Counted from the first letter of the stretch, positions 46,709 to 55,340 are shown. The stretch is 64,000 nucleotides of DNA from Oceanospirillaceae bacterium (GCA_015665455.1 JADFAD010000006.1:992001-1056000), one strand, 5' to 3'. A program made the numbers and translations. The notes: a model not told the origin generated them from the sequence alone.

Positions 46709-47503
46709 TTACTCCAAATACACACCTTTGCGTGACTCATCAAAATATTTCTTCACCTTACCTGACGCCTTCATCTTTTGCAGGCCATCATTGAATAAGG
46801 CGAGTAGGCGCTCACTTCGGTCGCTATTCCGAGAAAATATTAAGTGCGTTGAAACTGCAGAAAATGGACGACTGTGATGGGTCATACGCAAGCGCTCTTG
46901 CGAGGTAAATTCTTTATTCAAAATAAAGTACCCAACGTCCGTATTGATAGGAAAAACATCATTCCGGCCCAATAATACCATTCTCATATTCTGAATGTCC
47001 GTCGTCACAGGATCGACATTCAACCACCCTTCTTTGGCGCCAAGCCAGAATTCCTTTGTGTAGTTATAGCCTGACGTTGCTCCGATCTTTAGGCCTTTTA
47101 GATCGGTAATGGAAGTCCAATCAAACATGAAGGTTTTTAAGTGAAAAAAGGTATATGTAGAATTGTATAAAGGGTCACTGTAATGAAAGATTTGTTCACG
47201 CTCGGGGTTATGAGCCCACGTGGCAGAGGCATCCCACTTACCTTCTTTCGTAAGTGCATAAGCCCGTTTCCAAGGATAAAAGCCGTACTCTACGTCAATG
47301 CCAACACTGTCAAACACTTCTGTGATAATTCGAAGCCCAACACCGCCGTGCTTTAAATTTTCTGATAAGAAGGGAGGAAACTCACCCGTTGTAATTCGGA
47401 TGGTCTCGCGAGCGAACGTCGATTGAGAAAACACGAAGAGAACCGTGCAAAGTGCAAAAAGCACGGAACGTTGTCGAATGACGTGATTCATTAAGTACTT
47501 CAA
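46709..47503 (-). CDS. Family-3 periplasmic solute-binding protein
   Basis: A 264-residue secreted protein. The signal peptide includes RSVLFALCTVLFVFSQSTFA. The mature part starts with IRITTGEFPPFLSENLKHGG and continues GLRIITEVFDSVGIDVEYGF, YPWKRAYALTKEGKWDAS, and ISDLKGLKIG-like TDLKGLKIGATSGYNYTKEF, the usual pattern of polar amino acid binding proteins. No permease or ATPase genes are next to it, so it may serve as an orphan sensor or a transporter part encoded elsewhere. It lies 93 bp downstream of the TetR gene on the same strand. Confidence 0.87.
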   Translation of the reverse strand: MKYLMNHVIRQRSVLFALCTVLFVFSQSTFARETIRITTGEFPPFLSENLKHGGVGLRIITEVFDSVGIDVEYGFYPWKRAYALTKEGKWDASATWAHNPEREQIFHYSDPLYNSTYTFFHLKTFMFDWTSITDLKGLKIGATSGYNYTKEFWLGAKEGWLNVDPVTTDIQNMRMVLLGRNDVFPINTDVGYFILNKEFTSQERLRMTHHSRPFSAVSTHLIFSRNSDRSERLLALFNDGLQKMKASGKVKKYFDESRKGVYLE

Positions 47504-47596
47504 TTAACCCATCCTTTTGAAAAATCCACCTAAAATACCAAGTGCTTTCAAAAGTATAGTACACCGTCTACGCATTTCGGGAGGTTCATACCGAAC

Positions 47597-48214
47597 CTAA
47601 GACCGCCACTTTCCTGCGCCTAACCAAATAAGACGAAGTTTTTTCACCATCTGCTCAATGAATTCTTTCTGATACGTCGGGCTGGTGTCTACTAAATCCA
47701 GCAAATCAATGGTGGATTCAAACACAAACTCCACGAGCAATTGTGACACCATGTCCAGATCCTGACTGTCAATTTCAGTCATTACTGGCAATGCTCTGAT
47801 ATCCGATGCCAGTTCGTTGGCAAAATATTTAAATTCATTTCGAATGGCACTCCGTAGCGCCAACGTCCCACCTGTACGACACTGACACATGAAGTAGAAA
47901 TAATTACGATGCTGACAAACAAAATCGGTGTACACCTCAATGGAACTGCGTGTCAAAGACTCCGCGTACCCCCCTGATTGACGTGTATTGCGCATGAGCT
48001 TACGCAACAACATGCCCAAATCGTCCACCACGTTCAAGCCAAGCTCTTCCATATCGGTAAAGTGTCGATAAAAAGACGTAGGTACAACCCCTGCGTTTTT
48101 AGCAACCTCCCGAAGACTAATACTCGAGAAGTTATCTCCATTACCCACCAAGCCTAATGCTGCGTCCATTAAGGACTTTCGTGTTTGGCGTTTCTTCTCT
48201 TCTCTACTCAGCAT
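47597..48214 (-). CDS. TetR-family regulator, FabR/DesT-like
   Basis: A 205-residue repressor. The helix-turn-helix covers about 20-60: FSSISLREVAKNAGVVPTSF followed by YRHFTDMEELG, very like FabR and DesT, which sense the ratio of saturated to unsaturated acyl thioesters and control desaturases or FabB. The rest is a helical ligand-binding domain with FDV-like aromatic residues (YFYFMCQCRTGGTLALRSAI). It is divergent from a ferredoxin reductase-desaturase operon, exactly the arrangement of Pseudomonas desT-desCB. The ATG at 48214 is favoured by GGATGGA upstream; an earlier start at 48247 would overlap the intergenic region. Three similar 18-bp sites lie between the genes. Confidence 0.88.
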   Translation of the reverse strand: MLSREEKKRQTRKSLMDAALGLVGNGDNFSSISLREVAKNAGVVPTSFYRHFTDMEELGLNVVDDLGMLLRKLMRNTRQSGGYAESLTRSSIEVYTDFVCQHRNYFYFMCQCRTGGTLALRSAIRNEFKYFANELASDIRALPVMTEIDSQDLDMVSQLLVEFVFESTIDLLDLVDTSPTYQKEFIEQMVKKLRLIWLGAGKWRS

Positions 48215-48261
48215 TTCAATTCCATCCGGGAAAAATAAACCGTACAAACGAACGTCTACTT

Positions 48262-48279
48262 AGTGTTCAGTCGTACACT
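48262..48279. promoter_or_regulatory. FabR/DesT-like operator near the regulator gene
   Basis: AGTGTTCAGTCGTACACT is an imperfect 18-bp palindrome with perfect 5-bp outer arms (AGTGT / ACACT). It begins 48 bp upstream of the regulator start and resembles the two sites in front of the reductase gene, so autoregulation is likely. Confidence 0.65.
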
Positions 48280-48400
48280 TATCAACCATCATTTTAAACC
48301 AAAAGCATATCATATCGGCAATATCAGCCTTTTGAAAGGTCACATAAGGCGCATTAAACAAGAACGAACCTCGTCCCGTTCAAAAAACCATCAAAATATT

Positions 48401-48459
48401 AGTGTACAAGTGTTGACTGAATCAAAAACCTGATTTACATTAGTGCACACTTGCACACC
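48401..48459 (+). promoter_or_regulatory. Desaturase operon promoter with two operator-like sites
   Basis: A sigma-70-like promoter TTGACT (48413-48418), 17-bp spacer, TACATT (48436-48441) is covered by two 18-bp sites: AGTGTACAAGTGTTGACT (48401-48418, containing the -35) and AGTGCACACTTGCACACC (48442-48459, directly after the -10). Their starts are 41 bp apart, about four helical turns. The inferred transcription start is near 48449, ahead of the GTG start at 48490. Confidence 0.75.
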
Positions 48460-48489
48460 AACAACATAACAATAGATTGGAGAAAAACC

Positions 48490-49683
48490 GTGAAACCATC
48501 TCCCAAAATTTTCTCATCGCAGCGTTCATTCACTAAAAGTATTAATAACATGTACGCAGCCAGCAGCGCGATTACCTTTGCGACTCATTACATCAACGCC
48601 TTAACTCAGAAATTCTGGCAACAAGAAGGAACACTACAGAGTTATGTCGAGTTTATGCTATGCGAATTCAACCCAATGCTTAGCCGCCAGAGAACAGCAG
48701 CAGAGGTTATTCAGGTCATCACTGAAACGCATCAAGCTGAAACCTACGTTTTACGACCTGCCTCTCAATGGAAAGGCTTTCAAGCAGGGCAATACATAAA
48801 CATTGAAGTTGAAATCAATGGCTGTCGATACCGCCGTAATTACTCAGTATCTTCAACACCCGAAGAGTTCGAAAAAACAGGGATCATTCGTATCACCGTC
48901 AAAAGAGTAGAAGAAGGTTTAGTATCCAATTACCTTCGTTCCGCTTTGGACGCCGGAGACATCATTCATATCAGCCCTGCGGGTGGCGACTTTGTACTCA
49001 AAGACACGCCTAACAAATCCCTATTTCTTGCAGCCGGAAGCGGCATCACACCCATATTATCTATGATAGAGAGGCTAGCTCTCGACCCTGCCCGTTCTGA
49101 AACAACATTGATATACAGTGCACACAACCCAGAAGACATCATTTTCTCTGAACGTTTGTCTGCCTTGTCTGAATCAATACCGGATTTCAAATTTATCCCT
49201 CACATCACTCGCTCCGAGGGGCATTTAACGACAGCCGCCATGAAAGCGTACTGCGCGGACATTCAAGACCGAAGCCTATATCTGTGCGGACCAAACGGCT
49301 TCATGGAAAGTATGAACGAGCATGCGGTTGAATTGGGTGTGCCTAAAGAGGCAATCAAACAAGAAAGTTTCGGGGCCCCGTCAACAAACGTCACTGCGCT
49401 TGATTTAGACACATTAACGGACTTAAACAGCCAAACGCATTTCTCTAAGTCTGGAAAAAAGATTCAATCCGATGGAGAGAAGACCTTACTCGAATTGGCC
49501 GAGTCCGCAGGTTTAAAACCCAAATATGGCTGTCGTAATGGCATCTGCCATGAATGCAAGTGTACGAAAACAAAGGGCCAGATGCTAAATAAACTGACTG
49601 GCGAGTTTATTTCAGAAGAACAAAGCCAAGTTCAGGCGTGTATAGCAATCCCTCTTGGAAACGTATCCATCAGCAACCTTTAA
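48490..49683 (+). CDS. Ferredoxin reductase with C-terminal [2Fe-2S] domain (desaturase partner)
   Basis: A 397-residue NAD(P)H-dependent reductase that would pass electrons to the desaturase encoded next. After an N-terminal extension of about 85 residues come an FAD domain (RRNYSVSSTPEEF, about 117-129), an NAD(P) domain (LAAGSGITPILSMIERLA, about 176-193, and LCGPNGFMESM) and a plant-type ferredoxin domain with cysteines in YGCRNGICHECKCTKTKG plus the last one in QVQACIAIP. It corresponds to Pseudomonas DesB. The GTG at 48490 is chosen: GGAGA stands 8 nt upstream, and the alternative TTG at 48451 would sit at or before the predicted transcription start. The desaturase gene follows after 66 bp. 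Confidence 0.92.
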   Translation: MKPSPKIFSSQRSFTKSINNMYAASSAITFATHYINALTQKFWQQEGTLQSYVEFMLCEFNPMLSRQRTAAEVIQVITETHQAETYVLRPASQWKGFQAGQYINIEVEINGCRYRRNYSVSSTPEEFEKTGIIRITVKRVEEGLVSNYLRSALDAGDIIHISPAGGDFVLKDTPNKSLFLAAGSGITPILSMIERLALDPARSETTLIYSAHNPEDIIFSERLSALSESIPDFKFIPHITRSEGHLTTAAMKAYCADIQDRSLYLCGPNGFMESMNEHAVELGVPKEAIKQESFGAPSTNVTALDLDTLTDLNSQTHFSKSGKKIQSDGEKTLLELAESAGLKPKYGCRNGICHECKCTKTKGQMLNKLTGEFISEEQSQVQACIAIPLGNVSISNL

Positions 49684-49749
49684 CAGACATTAACGTTAAC
49701 AAATAACCATCAAACACCAACACGGTTAACATCTAAAAGGTAACAACCC

Positions 49750-50871
49750 ATGGACATGCAAACAAATAAGTTAAAGCTATTATTGCCAGACGAACTGGAT
49801 GAATTCGGTAAAGAACTCGACCAACTCCGCCAAGAAATGATTTCAGATCTCGGCCAAAAAGACGCGGATCACATTCGCAACATCATACGCACCCAAAAAT
49901 ACAGTGAAATAGCAGGCCGAACGCTCATACATTTCAGTCTCAATCCAATCTCTTGGGCAGCCGGCGTGGGCTTATTGTCCGTTGCTAAAATCCTAGAGAA
50001 CATGGAGATCGGTCACAACGTCATGCACGGTCAGTACGACTGGATGAATGACCCCGACCTACAGTCTCAAACCTATGAATGGGATACCGTCTGTGATTCA
50101 GAGTCTTGGAGAAACACCCACAACTTTGAACACCATACGTACACCAACATTTTAGGTAAAGATCGTGATTACGGGTATGACGTCCTTCGATTAAGCGATG
50201 AGGATCCTTGGAAACCTAGACACCTATTTCAATTCATCAACTACGGTATTTTAAGTGCTTTTTTTGAATGGGGCGTGGGGTTCCACGAGCTGGAAATCAG
50301 CAGGATTAAACGCGGTGAAATTACCTTCAAAGATAAAATCCCTTTCATAAAACGCTTCACCAAGAAGGCCAGCAAACAAGCAGCCAAAGACTATGTGCTT
50401 TTCCCTTTACTGGCAGGTCCTTTCGCGCCAAAGGTTTTCGTTGGAAACGCCATTGCAAACCTAAACCGCAACTTGTGGACATCAACCATCATCTTCTGTG
50501 GTCACTTTACTGAAGACGCGCAAACCTTCCGTGAAGAGGATTGCGAGAATGAAACGCGTGGTCAGTGGTATTATCGCCAGCTGCTAGGGTCCAGTAATTT
50601 CACGGGAAACAAGTGGTTACATATCATGAGTGGGCACTTGAGTTATCAAATTGAACACCACATGTTTCCGGATATTCCCGCGCACCGTTATCCCGAAATG
50701 TCGTCTAGGGTCACAAAGATCTGTGAAAAGTATGGTATACCCTACAACACAGGAAGTTTTGGCAGCCAATATAAAACCGTTTTAGAGCGAGTAGCACGTT
50801 ATTCATTGCCTCCTGAAGGCACTCTATCTCGGGTCTTACCCAAGCAATTAGCCAAGTACTTACCAATATAA
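49750..50871 (+). CDS. Acyl-CoA/acyl-lipid fatty acid desaturase (DesC-like)
   Basis: A membrane di-iron desaturase of 373 residues that introduces a double bond into saturated acyl chains with oxygen and electrons from the reductase upstream. The three histidine boxes are GHNVMHGQYDW (about 95-105), HNFEHHTYTN (about 121-130) and SYQIEHHMFPDIP (near residue 300). A hydrophobic stretch (ISWAAGVGLLSVAKIL) precedes the first box. AAGGT stands about 9 nt before the ATG. It is the second gene of a probable four-gene operon under the TetR regulator. Confidence 0.93.
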   Translation: MDMQTNKLKLLLPDELDEFGKELDQLRQEMISDLGQKDADHIRNIIRTQKYSEIAGRTLIHFSLNPISWAAGVGLLSVAKILENMEIGHNVMHGQYDWMNDPDLQSQTYEWDTVCDSESWRNTHNFEHHTYTNILGKDRDYGYDVLRLSDEDPWKPRHLFQFINYGILSAFFEWGVGFHELEISRIKRGEITFKDKIPFIKRFTKKASKQAAKDYVLFPLLAGPFAPKVFVGNAIANLNRNLWTSTIIFCGHFTEDAQTFREEDCENETRGQWYYRQLLGSSNFTGNKWLHIMSGHLSYQIEHHMFPDIPAHRYPEMSSRVTKICEKYGIPYNTGSFGSQYKTVLERVARYSLPPEGTLSRVLPKQLAKYLPI

Positions 50872-50908
50872 CCATCGAATGAACCAACGAGTGATCAAGG
50901 GGAATATC

Positions 50909-51229
50909 ATGGCAACACTTCTACAGCGCTTAGAAATTGTAAAAGACTTCACACAAACGGCAGTTGAAACCACCATAAGCACAGTACAAACCGTGCATAC
51001 CACGATTGCAGATACCAGCTACAACGTAATGAGTCAAAGTCCGGTCGACGACAGAAAATTACAACAAATGAAAGAAAAGCACGATGCAACCTCAGCTGAA
51101 GTCTACGACGCCATTCGCTCTGTAAATCAAAGTTTAGGTGCATTAGCATCTGATTACTTTGAATCCGTTGAAGACAGCGCTCATGCATCCGATGTAATGA
51201 CCAAAAACAATGAAAAGAAAAGCGATTAA
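50909..51229 (+). CDS. Unknown small helical protein in the desaturase operon
   Basis: A 106-residue protein without signal peptide. It is predicted largely helical and rich in Thr, Ser and Val, with heptad-like stretches (IVKDFTQTAVETTISTVQTV and LQQMKEKHDATSAEVYDAIR), similar in feel to phasins or apolipoprotein-like amphipathic proteins, but no family match is evident. AAGGGGA stands 7 nt before the ATG at 50909, so I reject the earlier ATG at 50879. It lies 37 bp after the desaturase gene and 12 bp before the next gene, so it is surely part of the operon. A membrane or lipid-surface role is a guess. Confidence 0.7.
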   Translation: MATLLQRLEIVKDFTQTAVETTISTVQTVHTTIADTSYNVMSQSPVDDRKLQQMKEKHDATSAEVYDAIRSVNQSLGALASDYFESVEDSAHASDVMTKNNEKKSD

Positions 51230-51241
51230 CGGAATACAACT

Positions 51242-52276
51242 ATGACGAAAGCGACCCAAACACCAGAAGCACTTGCACAGAAACTTCTAGAGCTTCATTT
51301 GCAGCATGAAATGGCCGCCTTCGATGCAGATAACTTTATGGCTTGGGCACGAGAAGAAACCGACCCCCTGTTTAATTGGTTCCGAACGACCCAGTTAACG
51401 CAATGGGTCTCTGCGCAACAAGTGAAAGACGTCATCAAGCGTAACGTGGTCGATCATGAAATCCCTGGAGCCATTGCAGAAATTGCAGGCGAAGCCGCAA
51501 CTCGGTTGTATAACTCCGAACAACACAAAAACACCAAACTGAATGAAGTAATAACAAGCCACCAGTTTGAAGAGTTTGTGGATAAGTTTCTGGAGCTTGA
51601 AAAACAACGCGTTGACGTGCTGGATCACATCATTGATTTACCGATTTACGGCGACTTGATTTCAGGCGTAGTTTATCAAGCCATCACCCGATACATCTAT
51701 GAAAGTAACATCATCAGTAAGAAAGTACCGGGTGTTTCATCCATGCTTAAAATGGGCCGTAATGTGGTCAATAAAACCGTGCCAAAGCTGGGCGGTGCCA
51801 TGGAAGAAAGTGTTAAAAGTTACATAACCAATAACCTAGAGTTCATTCTCGATGAAAGTAAATCCTTTCTTGAAAACTCCATGACAGAAGAACAACTCAA
51901 ATCTTCCGCTATGGATTTATGGGACTCCTACGAAGACAAAACCTTCGGTGAACTTCAAAAAGGCATGGACAGTATCGACTTGTCTGAGTTTGTAGTTTTA
52001 GGTTATGAATTCTGGCTGCGTTTCCGAAAAACAGAGTACTTCCAAAACAGTTATGAACTGATCGTTGATTATTTTTATGAAAAGTACGGTGATAACGATA
52101 TGAGCTGCTTAATTGATGATTTAAAAATCACACCAGAAAGAATCATAGAAGAAATGGAAGCCTTCGCACCAAACGTACTTTCAATGTTTAAAGAAAGCGG
52201 GCAGTTGGAAGGGTTATTAAGGCGTCGCCTTGAAGGGTTTTACATGTCGGACACGGCATTGAACTGTTTGAAGTAA
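51242..52276 (+). CDS. Unknown helical protein ending the desaturase operon
   Basis: A 344-residue protein that I do not recognise. It has no signal peptide and is rich in Glu, Lys and Leu. A moderately apolar middle (about 128-185, with IYGDLISGVVYQAITRYIYE and KKVPGVSSMLKMGRNVVNKT) could touch the membrane surface. The first part (EALAQKLLELHLQHEMAAFD) and last part (MSCLIDDLKITPERIIEEME) look purely helical. It starts 12 bp after the 106-residue gene and ends the operon before a hairpin. Given its position, a role in lipid handling or desaturase assembly is possible. Confidence 0.7.
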   Translation: MTKATQTPEALAQKLLELHLQHEMAAFDADNFMAWAREETDPLFNWFRTTQLTQWVSAQQVKDVIKRNVVDHEIPGAIAEIAGEAATRLYNSEQHKNTKLNEVITSHQFEEFVDKFLELEKQRVDVLDHIIDLPIYGDLISGVVYQAITRYIYESNIISKKVPGVSSMLKMGRNVVNKTVPKLGGAMEESVKSYITNNLEFILDESKSFLENSMTEEQLKSSAMDLWDSYEDKTFGELQKGMDSIDLSEFVVLGYEFWLRFRKTEYFQNSYELIVDYFYEKYGDNDMSCLIDDLKITPERIIEEMEAFAPNVLSMFKESGQLEGLLRRRLEGFYMSDTALNCLK

Positions 52277-52281
52277 CGTTC

Positions 52282-52317
52282 AGCCCACATATTCCTTTAC
52301 TAAGGTATTTGTGGGCT
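52282..52317. terminator. Hairpin between convergent genes
   Basis: AGCCCACA (52282-52289) pairs with TGTGGGCT (52310-52317), with further pairing inside, at the junction of the desaturase operon and the DUF2846 lipoprotein gene. It has no long T run. Confidence 0.5.
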
Positions 52318-52322
52318 AGACA

Positions 52323-52784
52323 TTATTCTGCGGCTAGCAATGGCTTAGCTAGCTTACATTCCTTAACGGCTTTCATTCCTTCAATTTCACTTACTAACCG
52401 AAGATCTGCACCACCAACAAAAACACCCATCTTGATATACTGCTCTGCAAAATAGTTCTTACCTACAACCGCATTAAAAGTCAGCGAATTATCACTAAAT
52501 TCAGATTCAGTTGAAATAGTATGCTGTCCAGGAGAAATAGCTTGGTAGAAGTACACTTCATTCGCTGTTTCACCAATAACTTGTCCATCTAATGACACTG
52601 TTTTCTTAAGGGCTTGACCCACAAAAGAATCACGATAAATATACAGACCCGCTTTATCTTCCGCCGGCAACGTAAATTGCTTTAATGCCAAGTCATCTTC
52701 AATAGATCCCATTGGTACCGATGCACAACCCGTTAATAAAACTGAATATACAATAACAGCCGAAATAATTAATTTCTTAAACAT
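52323..52784 (-). CDS. DUF2846 family lipoprotein
   Basis: A 153-residue lipoprotein. The signal peptide IISAVIVYSVLLTGCASVPM ends at the lipobox LTGC (Cys about 19). The mature part has the DUF2846 features AGLYIYRDSFVGQALKKTVS, LDGQVIGETANEVYFYQAIS and PGQHTISTESEFSDNSL, a beta-sandwich expected in the periplasm. The C-terminus ends with a short Lys/Ala-rich helix. The function of this family is not known to me. It converges on the desaturase operon. Confidence 0.87.
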   Translation of the reverse strand: MFKKLIISAVIVYSVLLTGCASVPMGSIEDDLALKQFTLPAEDKAGLYIYRDSFVGQALKKTVSLDGQVIGETANEVYFYQAISPGQHTISTESEFSDNSLTFNAVVGKNYFAEQYIKMGVFVGGADLRLVSEIEGMKAVKECKLAKPLLAAE

Positions 52785-53107
52785 GAAGTTCCCATTTCAA
52801 TTAATGATTTATTTATTTCCATCTCAAGCCATCCTGAGTGACGCACTTTTACAATTTTGACGGAATACGACACTAACGTTTAGCCGTGGCGGCATTCTGA
52901 TTACTTTAACTATAAATATCAATAACTAAGCTTTATTTTAATAACTAATAAAACAAGAACATTACAAACCTCAAAACTAACCACAAACGAACACTGAAAT
53001 CATTTCACGAATAACCTGCACCCAGCGTAATAATTCCCTATACTCCACACCTAGAATTAATCTCCATTTCAAACCAGAAAGAAATCACTCCAGCAGGAAA
53101 ACATCAC
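52785..53107. other. 323-bp intergenic region
   Basis: AT-rich spacer between the divergent DUF2846 and DUF3622 genes. I see no open frame, hairpin or known motif; promoters for both genes are expected here. Confidence 0.5.
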
Positions 53108-53317
53108 ATGGCATCAAGTAAAAAATACAACTGTCGAGTAACTCAAGAAGACACAAGCTGGACTGCAGAAATCCTACGCCGTAAAACGGCAAGAGAATCC
53201 ATTGTATCGAAAAGCCAAACGGGTTTTGCCAGCGAAGCGGAAGCCGAAGCTTGGGGTCAGGAAGAGTTGAAAAACTTCTTAAAAACAGAAGCAGACAAGC
53301 GTAAAAAGCGCGCTTAG
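53108..53317 (+). CDS. DUF3622 family small protein
   Basis: A 69-residue basic protein. The pattern YNCRVTQEDTSWTAEILRRK, then SKSQTGFASEAEAEAWGQEE with a lysine/arginine tail matches DUF3622, found in marine gammaproteobacteria. It is cytoplasmic by sequence and has no known function. It stands alone and converges on the NorF-like gene with an 18-bp gap. Confidence 0.85.
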   Translation: MASSKKYNCRVTQEDTSWTAEILRRKTARESIVSKSQTGFASEAEAEAWGQEELKNFLKTEADKRKKRA

Positions 53318-53335
53318 TTTTATATCAAAGACGTC

Positions 53336-53647
53336 TTACGTGAAATAGAGAAAAATCGAGCCCGTAATACCAGGCACCAAAATCACGTAAGACAACATCA
53401 ACCTGCGCCACCTCTTTGGTACATGCCACAACCCCATAAAAACATCCGAAACGATCTGCCCTTTAATTACCGTGATAAGCAAAGCAACACCAATTACCCA
53501 GTGCAGTTCTATGGATTGCTGGCCAACAACGATGGCCACTGCCGTTAATCCCATCAACACCAACCAGCTAATGGTATCTCGCACGACTTCCTTCTTGAAC
53601 AAACCTTTCTTAGGTACTTCCCTGTTATCGTCATCAGAAACATTCAT
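53336..53647 (-). CDS. Cytochrome oxidase subunit IV-like protein (NorF-like)
   Basis: A 103-residue membrane protein with three helices (about 22-40, 47-66, 78-102). The sequence DTISWLVLMGLTAVAIVVGQ, then HWVIGVALLITVIKGQIVSD and GLWHVPKRWRRLMLSYVIL matches the prokaryotic cytochrome c oxidase subunit IV group, in which NorF belongs. It starts 9 bp after the stop of the subunit III-like gene, forming a pair as in norEF. NorEF helps nitric oxide reductase maturation in denitrifiers. No norCB genes are in the window, so the partner oxidase is unknown. Confidence 0.85.
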   Translation of the reverse strand: MNVSDDDNREVPKKGLFKKEVVRDTISWLVLMGLTAVAIVVGQQSIELHWVIGVALLITVIKGQIVSDVFMGLWHVPKRWRRLMLSYVILVPGITGSIFLYFT

Positions 53648-53656
53648 AATTCAGCC

Positions 53657-54253
53657 TTAAATCACGTATATCAATGGAAATAGAATGATCCAAAGAAGAT
53701 CCACCATGTGCCAGTAACACGCCCCCGACTCCAGACTGGAGAAGTTCTTTTCCAAATATGATGGCTCTCGTAAACACACAACAAAAATCGCCAATACCAC
53801 CATCCCTAATAGGACATGCATAAAATGGAAGCCTGTCATGAAGAAGTAAAACATGTAGAAGCTATTGGTACTCAAATCATACCCTTGCCCCAGCAGAATT
53901 TCGTATTCCCATAACTTGCTTACAACGTATATCGAAGCCACCAAAATGGCTCCCATTAATCCCTGCTGGCATCGCTTTCGATCTCCTTGCCGTGCAGCAA
54001 TCATCGCTAACGCAACCACATAACTGCTGGTGATCAACGCCATCGTATTAATTAAACCCGCTGTAGGATGTAAGGTAGACTGACCAGCAGTAAACAGTTC
54101 GGAGTTATGAGTGTGCATCCAACTGTATGAAATAAAGAATATTGCGAAGACGGTTAACTCAGCAAAGATAAAAAACCAAATGGCCAAATCACCCGGCAGT
54201 TCTTTTGAGGTGGTTAGAGAGCTATCCACCGTTGACTCCATTACTGACGCCAT
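53657..54253 (-). CDS. Cytochrome c oxidase subunit III-like protein (NorE-like)
   Basis: A 198-residue membrane protein with five helices. The sequence GDLAIWFFIFAELTVFAIFF, the LINTMALITSSYVVALAM helix, and YMFYFFMTGFHFMHVLLGMV followed by SGACYWHMVDLLWIILFPLI are typical of NorE and short subunit III proteins. AAGGTG stands about 8 nt before the ATG at 54253, so I prefer it to the TTG at 54268. With the NorF-like gene it forms a two-gene unit. Upstream on the same strand are the CCGGCGG peptide gene and the CTAA repeat. Confidence 0.88.
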   Translation of the reverse strand: MASVMESTVDSSLTTSKELPGDLAIWFFIFAELTVFAIFFISYSWMHTHNSELFTAGQSTLHPTAGLINTMALITSSYVVALAMIAARQGDRKRCQQGLMGAILVASIYVVSKLWEYEILLGQGYDLSTNSFYMFYFFMTGFHFMHVLLGMVVLAIFVVCLREPSYLEKNFSSLESGACYWHMVDLLWIILFPLIYVI

Positions 54254-54286
54254 GGGTTTCACCTTCAAACCTTAGAAACAAAAAAA

Positions 54287-54318
54287 GGCAAAAGTGAGCC
54301 ACTACTCCCCCTCTTGCC
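54287..54318 (-). terminator. Weak terminator-like hairpin between peptide gene and norE-like gene
   Basis: On the minus strand GGCAA (54318-54314) can pair with TTGCC (54291-54287), then seven T. The stem is short and the loop long, so attenuation or termination is only a possibility. Confidence 0.35.
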
Positions 54319-54323
54319 CAACC

Positions 54324-54396
<73 letters not shown>

Positions 54397-54399
54397 AAC

Positions 54400-54498
54400 C
54401 TACTGATCAGATTTCTCAGTAGAAGACTTACCCTTGTCTTCTTCTGCCTTATCTTTCGGCTTTTCGTCTTGGCCTCCACAGCCACCGCAACAACTCAT
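54400..54498 (-). CDS. 32-residue CCGGCGG-motif peptide
   Basis: I found this small gene by translating the minus strand from the ATG at 54498. It reads MSCCGGCGGQDEKPK followed by a Lys/Glu/Asp/Ser-rich tail and a TAG stop at 54400-54402. AGAGGA stands about 9 nt upstream of the ATG, a good ribosome-binding site. It resembles the CCGSCGG-motif small proteins of Pseudomonas and relatives, whose function is unknown to me; the Cys cluster suggests metal or thiol chemistry. It may be cotranscribed with the NorE/NorF-like pair, since all lie on the minus strand, with the CTAA repeat in between. Confidence 0.75.
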   Translation of the reverse strand: MSCCGGCGGQDEKPKDKAEEDKGKSSTEKSDQ

Positions 54499-54700
54499 TA
54501 GCACGTCCTCTTTAGCGTTAATCGACAAACGCATAATAACCAAGCAATTTGCTCAGGTACTTGACCCAGATCATTCAATCGTTAACACAAGAAAAAAACC
54601 GGATATCGATAAATTCAAGAATCATTCAACGTCCTTAAGCCTCTGTTAAGAAAAATGCGTTACTCTACACAGAATTAAAACAATGACGCTTGAGAGAACC

Positions 54701-55321
54701 ATGAAATTACTGCCATTAATCACACTGTGCATTCCACTGACGTTGTCGTTCCACCTCGTCGCGGATACAACCAACACAACGCTAAAAACACAGATTCAAC
54801 AGTGCGAAAACTGTCACTCAGAAAGTGCAGCCAGTCAATCTATTGCGCCGGTCTTAAACGGCATGTCGGAACAATATCTGAAAGACCAAATGGAGAACTT
54901 CGCGCAAGATAAACGACGAGTGGCCATGGAAGAAACACCAGCAATCAACGACGCCCACACCTCCCTTGCTTCTGATGAAGAAAGCTTATCCTTAGTGTCG
55001 GAATACTATGCAGAATTAGAACGACGGGTTTCAAGCGTATCAGTCGATGGCGATGCGTCTTCTGGTGAATCCCTATTTGAGGATGATTGCGCAAGTTGTC
55101 ATACCAGTACATTTGGCCGTTATTTAAGCGATAGCCCTGAAATCACTCACCTTGAGGGGCCTTACATTCTAAAACAAATGAAAGCCTTTTCTGATGGCCA
55201 GCGGAGCTTCACCAACGAAACCAAGTCCCATCGAAAAATGGTCAACAGAATTCAACAGTACAGTGATAAAGAACTGGCAGACATTGTGGCGTACATCAAA
55301 GCCAATGCGCACACGCTTTAG
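54701..55321 (+). CDS. Di-haem c-type cytochrome (cytochrome c4-like)
   Basis: A 206-residue periplasmic electron carrier. The signal peptide is LLPLITLCIPLTLSFHLVAD. Two haem c sites CENCH (near residue 30) and CASCH (near 127) give covalent attachment. Candidate Met ligands are in NGMSEQYLKDQMENFAQDKR and KQMKAFSDGQRSF, the paired pattern of cytochrome c4 halves. The ATG at 54701 begins the signal peptide; the earlier one at 54683 adds six polar residues. It is divergent from the CCGGCGG peptide gene and may donate electrons to an oxidase, perhaps the one served by the NorE/NorF-like proteins. Confidence 0.9.
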   Translation: MKLLPLITLCIPLTLSFHLVADTTNTTLKTQIQQCENCHSESAASQSIAPVLNGMSEQYLKDQMENFAQDKRRVAMEETPAINDAHTSLASDEESLSLVSEYYAELERRVSSVSVDGDASSGESLFEDDCASCHTSTFGRYLSDSPEITHLEGPYILKQMKAFSDGQRSFTNETKSHRKMVNRIQQYSDKELADIVAYIKANAHTL

Positions 55322-55340
55322 AAACTAGAAAGAACCTTTA

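Noticed and set aside
48451-48489. TTG start for the ferredoxin reductase
   Set aside because: It sits at the predicted transcription start and overlaps an operator-like site; the GTG at 48490 has a good ribosome-binding site.
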